Positions 24,626 through 28,217 of a stretch of DNA of 28,217 nucleotides are shown piece by piece (position 1 is the stretch's first letter; each line of letters begins with the position of its first letter). The position numbers and the translations under genes are program-made. The notes below the pieces were generated by a model. The model was not told the origin of the DNA. It searched no databases and saw only the letters and a program-made list of their open reading frames with translations. This stretch comes from Clostridiales bacterium UBA6386. Lineage in GTDB: Bacteria; Bacillota; Clostridia; Oscillospirales; Oscillospiraceae. The DNA is taken from positions 91,594 through 119,810 of the forward strand of contig DJQM01000017.1 of assembly GCA_002437585.1 (NCBI GenBank). Direction: 5' to 3'.

Positions 24626-25792
24626 GTGGCAAACATGGGCGAGATTCTGATTGTAAACGGCATCGGCATTTTTCTGCTGCTCCGGCTCCTTGGCAGTCGG
24701 GCGGCGGGTCTGGAGGGTCACTTTCCCTGGGAGCGTCTGTTCACCGCCATGATCCTGCTGGCCATCCTGGGCACTGTCTCGGAGACCGCGAGCTTCCTGT
24801 TGGACGGTGCCCATTTCTCCGGCAGCCGGAGCCTCAATATCCTGCTGAACACCCTGTGCTTCCTGGCCTCCTCCACCTTGGGCTGCCTTTGGTGCCTGTA
24901 TGTGGAGTTCCGCGTTTTCAATAGCCCCCGGCGGATGCGCAAAACCGCCCTGGGGCTGCTGCCCGCTCTGATCCTGGTTTACGCTCTGACCCTGCTCAAC
25001 CTGAAGGACGGCTTCTTGTTCTACATTTCCGAGGATAATGTATACCATCGGGGAGACTATATCGCCGTGCCCTATCTGGTGGTATTCTTCTATTATATCT
25101 ACAGTCTTTGTCTGAACGACATTTCCAAGAAAAACGGTCTGCATCTGCGCACCATGTCCACTCTGGTCTTCGTAGGGCCGTGTATTTTGGGCACACTGAT
25201 CCAGGGTCTGTGCTACGGCATTTCCCTGGCCTGGACCAGTGTGGCCATTGCCCTGGTGCATGTGTACCAGCAGACCCAATTTCTGAATTTCTACACCGAT
25301 TCTCTGTCCATGCTCTATAACCGCCGGTATCTGGATCGGGTGCTGGCGCGGATTTCCCGGAATCAGATCCCCAACGTTTACGGCATTATGATCGATGTGA
25401 ACGACTTTAAGCACATCAACGACGCCTACGGCCACCCGGCCGGTGATCGAGCCATCCAGCACATCGCCAGGCTCCTGTCCCAGTCCATTTCCGGCGGTGC
25501 CCTGGCCATCCGCTACGCCGGGGACGAGTTCGTGCTGCTCCTGCGGGCGGTGGAGCCTGCCTCCATCCCCGCCCTGATTCGCCGGGTGGAACGGAATGTG
25601 GCCGCGTGGAACGAGGCGACCGACGAGCCATTCCGGCTGTCCTTTGCCATGGGCTGCAGCCACTTTGACCCGACCCGGATGACACCGGACGAATTCCTGG
25701 CGGATATGGACAGGCACATGTACGAAAACAAGCATCAGCATTACCAGAAGCATGAGCGAATGAGCCTGCGAGAGACGGAAACCGGCACCTGA
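24626..25792 (+). CDS. Membrane diguanylate cyclase (GGDEF)
   Basis: Makes the second messenger c-di-GMP from two GTP. The 388-residue protein has about seven hydrophobic segments over residues 5-215 as a membrane sensor. The GGDEF domain follows, beginning DSLSMLYNRRYLD (225-237), with metal-binding D257 in MIDVNDFKHINDAYGH and the active-site loop AGDEF (298-302), a common functional variant. No RxxD inhibitory site precedes the loop, so product feedback inhibition is unlikely. The start is GTG at 24626 because GGAGG is 8 nt upstream; an ATG at 24602 lies upstream of that site. It is a single gene; the membrane signal is unknown. Confidence 0.88.
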   Translation: MANMGEILIVNGIGIFLLLRLLGSRAAGLEGHFPWERLFTAMILLAILGTVSETASFLLDGAHFSGSRSLNILLNTLCFLASSTLGCLWCLYVEFRVFNSPRRMRKTALGLLPALILVYALTLLNLKDGFLFYISEDNVYHRGDYIAVPYLVVFFYYIYSLCLNDISKKNGLHLRTMSTLVFVGPCILGTLIQGLCYGISLAWTSVAIALVHVYQQTQFLNFYTDSLSMLYNRRYLDRVLARISRNQIPNVYGIMIDVNDFKHINDAYGHPAGDRAIQHIARLLSQSISGGALAIRYAGDEFVLLLRAVEPASIPALIRRVERNVAAWNEATDEPFRLSFAMGCSHFDPTRMTPDEFLADMDRHMYENKHQHYQKHERMSLRETETGT

Positions 25793-25826
25793 CCGGAAAA
25801 GAAAATCAAAAAAACGGATTTTGCCC

Positions 25827-25855
25827 TTTACAAAAGGGGAAATCCATGCTATAAT
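25827..25855 (+). promoter_or_regulatory. Promoter of tRNA-Asp
   Basis: TTTACA (25827-25832), a 17-bp spacer and TATAAT (25850-25855), 12 bp before the tRNA 5' end. Confidence 0.8.
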
Positions 25856-25867
25856 TCCACTCGTTCT

Positions 25868-25944
25868 GGCCCGGTGGTGCAGTCGGTTAGCACGCCAGCC
25901 TGTCACGCTGGAGGTCGACGGTTCGAGTCCGTTCCGGGTCGCCA
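25868..25944 (+). tRNA. tRNA-Asp (GTC)
   Basis: The 77-nt gene folds into a full cloverleaf. The acceptor GGCCCGG pairs with CCGGGTC (one G-T pair), the anticodon stem CCAGC/GCTGG encloses CTGTCAC with anticodon GTC at 25902-25904, and the TPsiC loop is GTTCGAGTCC. CCA is encoded. Confidence 0.97.
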
Positions 25945-25947
25945 GAA

Positions 25948-25984
25948 AAGAGGAATCATCCTGTGGATGGTTCCTCTTCTTTTC
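25948..25984 (+). terminator. Terminator after tRNA-Asp
   Basis: Stem AAGAGGAA/TTCCTCTT (25948-25955 with 25971-25978), extended by CATC/GATG, followed by CTTTT. The T tail is short. Confidence 0.75.
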
Positions 25985-26033
25985 GTAATTGGAACGAACG
26001 TGAACAGGAATCCGGCTGTCCGGTGAACAGCTT

Positions 26034-26341
26034 CGCCGCGGGTACCGTGGTGGCCGTGGGCAGCAATCAGTATCACCAGTGCGACGTGTCCTACTGGACG
26101 GACGTGAAGCAGGTGGCCGTTGGGGAGTGCAATCTCTATGGCCTGAAAAACGACGGCACGATGGTTTGCTCCGGCAATCCCTACACCAAGCAGGCCAAGG
26201 TCTCCACCTGGCAGGATATCACCGCCATCAGCGCGGGCAATCACTTCGTGGCGGGACTGCGCTCTGACGGCACCGTCACGGCCAAGGGAGACAGCTTCTC
26301 CGGCCGGGCGGACGTGGACGAGTGGGAGAACATCACCGCGA
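26034..26341 (+). pseudogene. Truncated inverted copy of the RCC1-repeat gene
   Basis: Matches the minus-strand gene at about 21211-21515, covering the second half of repeat 3, repeats 4 and 5 and the start of repeat 6. It has no signal peptide, stalk, own promoter or ribosome-binding site. The 5' part (to about 26169) differs at about 14 positions; the rest (to 26340) differs at about one. It then fuses directly to the REP-like repeat, as if about 277 bp (equivalent to 20934-21210) had been deleted. An open frame from 25963 runs through it and ends in ENITAMRAAGR, but it is unlikely to be a functional gene as it stands. Confidence 0.85.
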
Positions 26342-26603
26342 TGCGTGCGGCGGGACGATGAGGGCATCGTCCCCTACGAGTTTTTGAAAAGCCGTCGTAT
26401 CATGCACGTCATTGCGAACCAGTGTGGTGCTCCGCGCAGCGAATCCAAATCCGAATGACTGCCAGTGGCAGTCATACCTTAATGTAGCGCACACTGGTGT
26501 GGCCCCCGCTGGGGATTCCCTCCGGTCACAATCCCCCGGTCGTTCCGAAGACCAACGGTGGAGCCTCTGTCCATTGTCTTTCCCGCATTCCATTCAACCG
26601 AAT
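26342..26603 (-). repeat. REP-like multi-hairpin repeat, copy 2 (inverted)
   Basis: Reverse-complement copy of 20645-20933, lacking about 27 bases with the first hairpin. It keeps the GACTGCC/GGCAGTC and GGGACGATG/CATCGTCCC hairpins. It adjoins the truncated RCC1 copy, in the same relative order as the full gene and copy 1. Confidence 0.85.
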
Positions 26604-26852
26604 ATAAAATTTCCTGCTGTTCAGATAAAAAACGTCCCCAGGGAGCAGTAACGCCCCCTAGGAGTATTGCTTCCGTTTGCATCAATGGTATCCATTGAAA
26701 ATGCCGGAGTAAATACACAGATTTTGACGCGGGATTACTTGCATTTTTTGCCGAATAATGGTATTCTTACCCTATCAGAAAACTCTGGTATTCTCGCAGA
26801 AATTACTGCTCTTTCTATGGAACTATATTTTTAGGAGAGGAGTCGCCCAATA
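26604..26852. other. Intergenic stretch before the DUF4230 pair
   Basis: No gene, hairpin or convincing promoter was recognised. TATATT at 26823 is a possible -10 but has no good -35. GGTATTCT occurs twice about 28 bp apart (near 26760 and 26788). Confidence 0.4.
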
Positions 26853-27455
26853 ATGGATGACAAAGAAAAAAGAGAGCAATCCGGGATGAAAAAGCTGCTG
26901 TTTCCGCTTGTGGCGGTTGTTATTATTGTGCTGCTTTGCGCAGTAGCGGTCTTAACCATGCCGAAGGCCAAAGAGGAAAAGCGTGAGGTGATTACGGTTC
27001 CGACGTTGGAAAAGATCATAAACGTAAGTGATTTATCCACGTTTACTGCGGTATACAACGGAATTGCAGTCGTAAACAACGAAAAGAAGCCGGAAAAAGT
27101 TGACTACTATGTATCCTATGAAGCGCGGGTGAACGCCGGAATTGACGTTGAGAAAATTGCCATTTCCGTTGACAATGAGGGAAAAGTAATACGGATCGAA
27201 CTGCCGCAAGTGCATATCACGGATGTGAATGTCAATCTGGCTTCTTTGGATTTTATCTTTGTGAACGATAAGGCAAATACATCTTCCGTATCTGCCCAGG
27301 CATATAAGGTCTGTGAAGAGGACGTTCACCAGGAAAGCCAGCAGCAGAATGCTATCTTTGAACTGGCAAAGCAAAATGCTGTCAATATCGTTACCGCACT
27401 GACAAAGCCGATTGTCGAACAGCTGGATTCAGCTTATACGCTGGAAGTTCAGTAA
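26853..27455 (+). CDS. DUF4230-family membrane-anchored protein
   Basis: A 200-residue protein with a short charged N terminus, one membrane segment at about 13-36 and an external domain. The domain runs from LEKIINVSDLSTFTAVYNGIAVV through VDYYVSYEARVNAGIDVEKIAISV to a helical C terminus, a pattern I assign to DUF4230 from memory of the family. Function is unknown. GGAG lies about 10 nt before the ATG. It is followed after 15 bp by a second, related protein, so the two are probably co-transcribed and may act together. Base composition is more A+T-rich than that of the housekeeping genes. Confidence 0.72.
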   Translation: MDDKEKREQSGMKKLLFPLVAVVIIVLLCAVAVLTMPKAKEEKREVITVPTLEKIINVSDLSTFTAVYNGIAVVNNEKKPEKVDYYVSYEARVNAGIDVEKIAISVDNEGKVIRIELPQVHITDVNVNLASLDFIFVNDKANTSSVSAQAYKVCEEDVHQESQQQNAIFELAKQNAVNIVTALTKPIVEQLDSAYTLEVQ

Positions 27456-27470
27456 GAGGGGGACAGAGAT

Positions 27471-28103
27471 ATGAAGAAAATAATTGCCCTGTTCCTGGCT
27501 GTGATGGTTCTGCTTTCCTGCTCAGCATGTGGGAAAAAAGAGGAAGAAAAGGGCGTCGATATGGAGCCGCAGGTCTCACAGATGAAAGCAATTTGTGAGC
27601 TTGCGGTAATGGACTGCTACTATCACAATGTTGCGAAATTTACGGAAAAAGACGCTGAGGGTGCTTTGTTTTGGAAAAAGGACAAGCGTTTTTGGGTCGA
27701 GTACAGCGGAATAGTTAAACTTGGTGTTGATGTTTCCCAGGTGGTTATTGAAGTAACGGGCACAGACATTGCAATAACTCTCCCGGAGGCAAAGGTGCTG
27801 GGCTGTAAGGTGGATTCCTCTTCCCTGAATGAAGATTCCTTTATCATAGATAAGAATTCAGCGAAGGTGTCTGCGGAGGATGAGATTGCGGCTTATGAAA
27901 TGGCGCAGTCAAAGCTGGAAGAGACCGCGTCCAAAGACAAAACCCTGCTTGCAAATGCCCAGCAGCGGGCGCAGGCCTTGCTGGAGGATTACATCACGAA
28001 CATCGGAAACACAGTCGGGAAGAACTACACCATCAAGTGGGTGTATTTAGGCAGTGGAGAACAGGCGACATCCGAAGCGGCGGAAACCGTCCCGCAGACC
28101 TGA
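27471..28103 (+). CDS. DUF4230-family lipoprotein
   Basis: A 210-residue predicted lipoprotein: the signal peptide ends VLLSCSACGKK, so lipidation is at C17 or C20. The mature part shares with the upstream neighbour the order: helical ICELAVMDCYYHNVAKF, then WVEYSGIVKLGVDVSQVVIEVTG, then ITLPEAKVLGCKVD, and a long C-terminal helix. GGGGG precedes the ATG by about 8 nt. The pair gives two versions of one domain, one membrane-anchored and one lipid-anchored. No terminator was seen before the window ends. Confidence 0.72.
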   Translation: MKKIIALFLAVMVLLSCSACGKKEEEKGVDMEPQVSQMKAICELAVMDCYYHNVAKFTEKDAEGALFWKKDKRFWVEYSGIVKLGVDVSQVVIEVTGTDIAITLPEAKVLGCKVDSSSLNEDSFIIDKNSAKVSAEDEIAAYEMAQSKLEETASKDKTLLANAQQRAQALLEDYITNIGNTVGKNYTIKWVYLGSGEQATSEAAETVPQT

Positions 28104-28217
28104 AAACTGGGTACATATCACTAGCGTCTTAGATTATTCATTTGTTGCATTGATAATTGTGCCGTCTACCGCACTAATTAATGTCTACTGAACAGCCCTC
28201 AGTTTTTCACGCGGTTG
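28104..28217. other. Window end, no feature recognised
   Basis: A+T-rich non-coding sequence after the lipoprotein stop. No gene, hairpin or RNA could be supported. Confidence 0.4.

Noticed and set aside
25868..26031. tRNA-Asp 3' end as an integration site for a genomic island
   Set aside because: No integrase gene and no repeat of the tRNA 3' end was found in the window.
26760..26795. Direct repeat GGTATTCT twice about 28 bp apart as a regulator site
   Set aside because: Eight bases occurring twice is weak, and no promoter could be fixed relative to it.
28107..28125. GGGTACATATCAC shared with the long terminator near 20595, as a possible element border
   Set aside because: A 13-nt match is expected by chance between two places in a window of this size, and nothing else supports a border.

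Overview
The window looks like a chromosomal segment of a spore-forming, Gram-positive Clostridia member, most likely an Oscillospirales/Ruminococcaceae-type gut bacterium. The signs are Spo0A, WhiA, the recA-recX neighbourhood, DUF1385 (YqhQ) and DUF4230 families, a T-box leader, a tetrahydrofolate (THF) riboswitch with FolT, and a fairly high G+C core with GTG and TTG starts. This placement is inference from gene content; no 16S or marker comparison was possible.

Positions 1-14366 are a continuous run of minus-strand housekeeping genes in two transcription blocks. The upstream block, from a promoter at 14338-14366, is murB, whiA, dnaE. The second block, from an extended -10 promoter near 8965, is a lipoprotein, a response regulator, a sensor kinase, a DUF1385 membrane protein, prmC, recA, recX, rimO and pgsA. 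These genes overlap or lie within about 25 bp of each other, so DNA repair, translation modification and phospholipid synthesis are probably co-transcribed with a two-component system.

Positions 14396-18245 hold a lone MsmX/UgpC-type sugar ABC ATPase with a long structured leader, a complete plus-strand T-box riboswitch with promoter and terminator but no gene behind it, a roughly 221-bp MITE-like inverted-repeat element, and an M18 aminopeptidase. spo0A (18246-19025) is divergent from the aminopeptidase and carries an upstream 0A box.

Positions 19100-20620 form an A+T-rich accessory island: a small ribbon-helix-helix repressor, a cysteine-rich mini-ORF without a normal start codon, and an acyltransferase-3 membrane protein, closed by an unusually long 27-bp terminator hairpin. 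Positions 20645-26603 are bracketed by an inverted pair of REP-like multi-hairpin repeats, each linked to RCC1-repeat sequence. The left side has a full secreted seven-repeat RCC1 (BLIP-II-like) gene; the right side has a truncated copy beside tRNA-Asp. Between them are a THF-riboswitch-controlled folT-folC operon for folate uptake and polyglutamylation, and a divergent membrane diguanylate cyclase. The window ends with a pair of DUF4230 proteins, one membrane-anchored and one a lipoprotein.

No CRISPR array, transposase, integrase or rRNA was seen. The most unusual items are the gene-less T-box, the MITE-like element beside it, and the mosaic inverted RCC1/REP duplication, which could permit inversion of a segment of about 5 kb.
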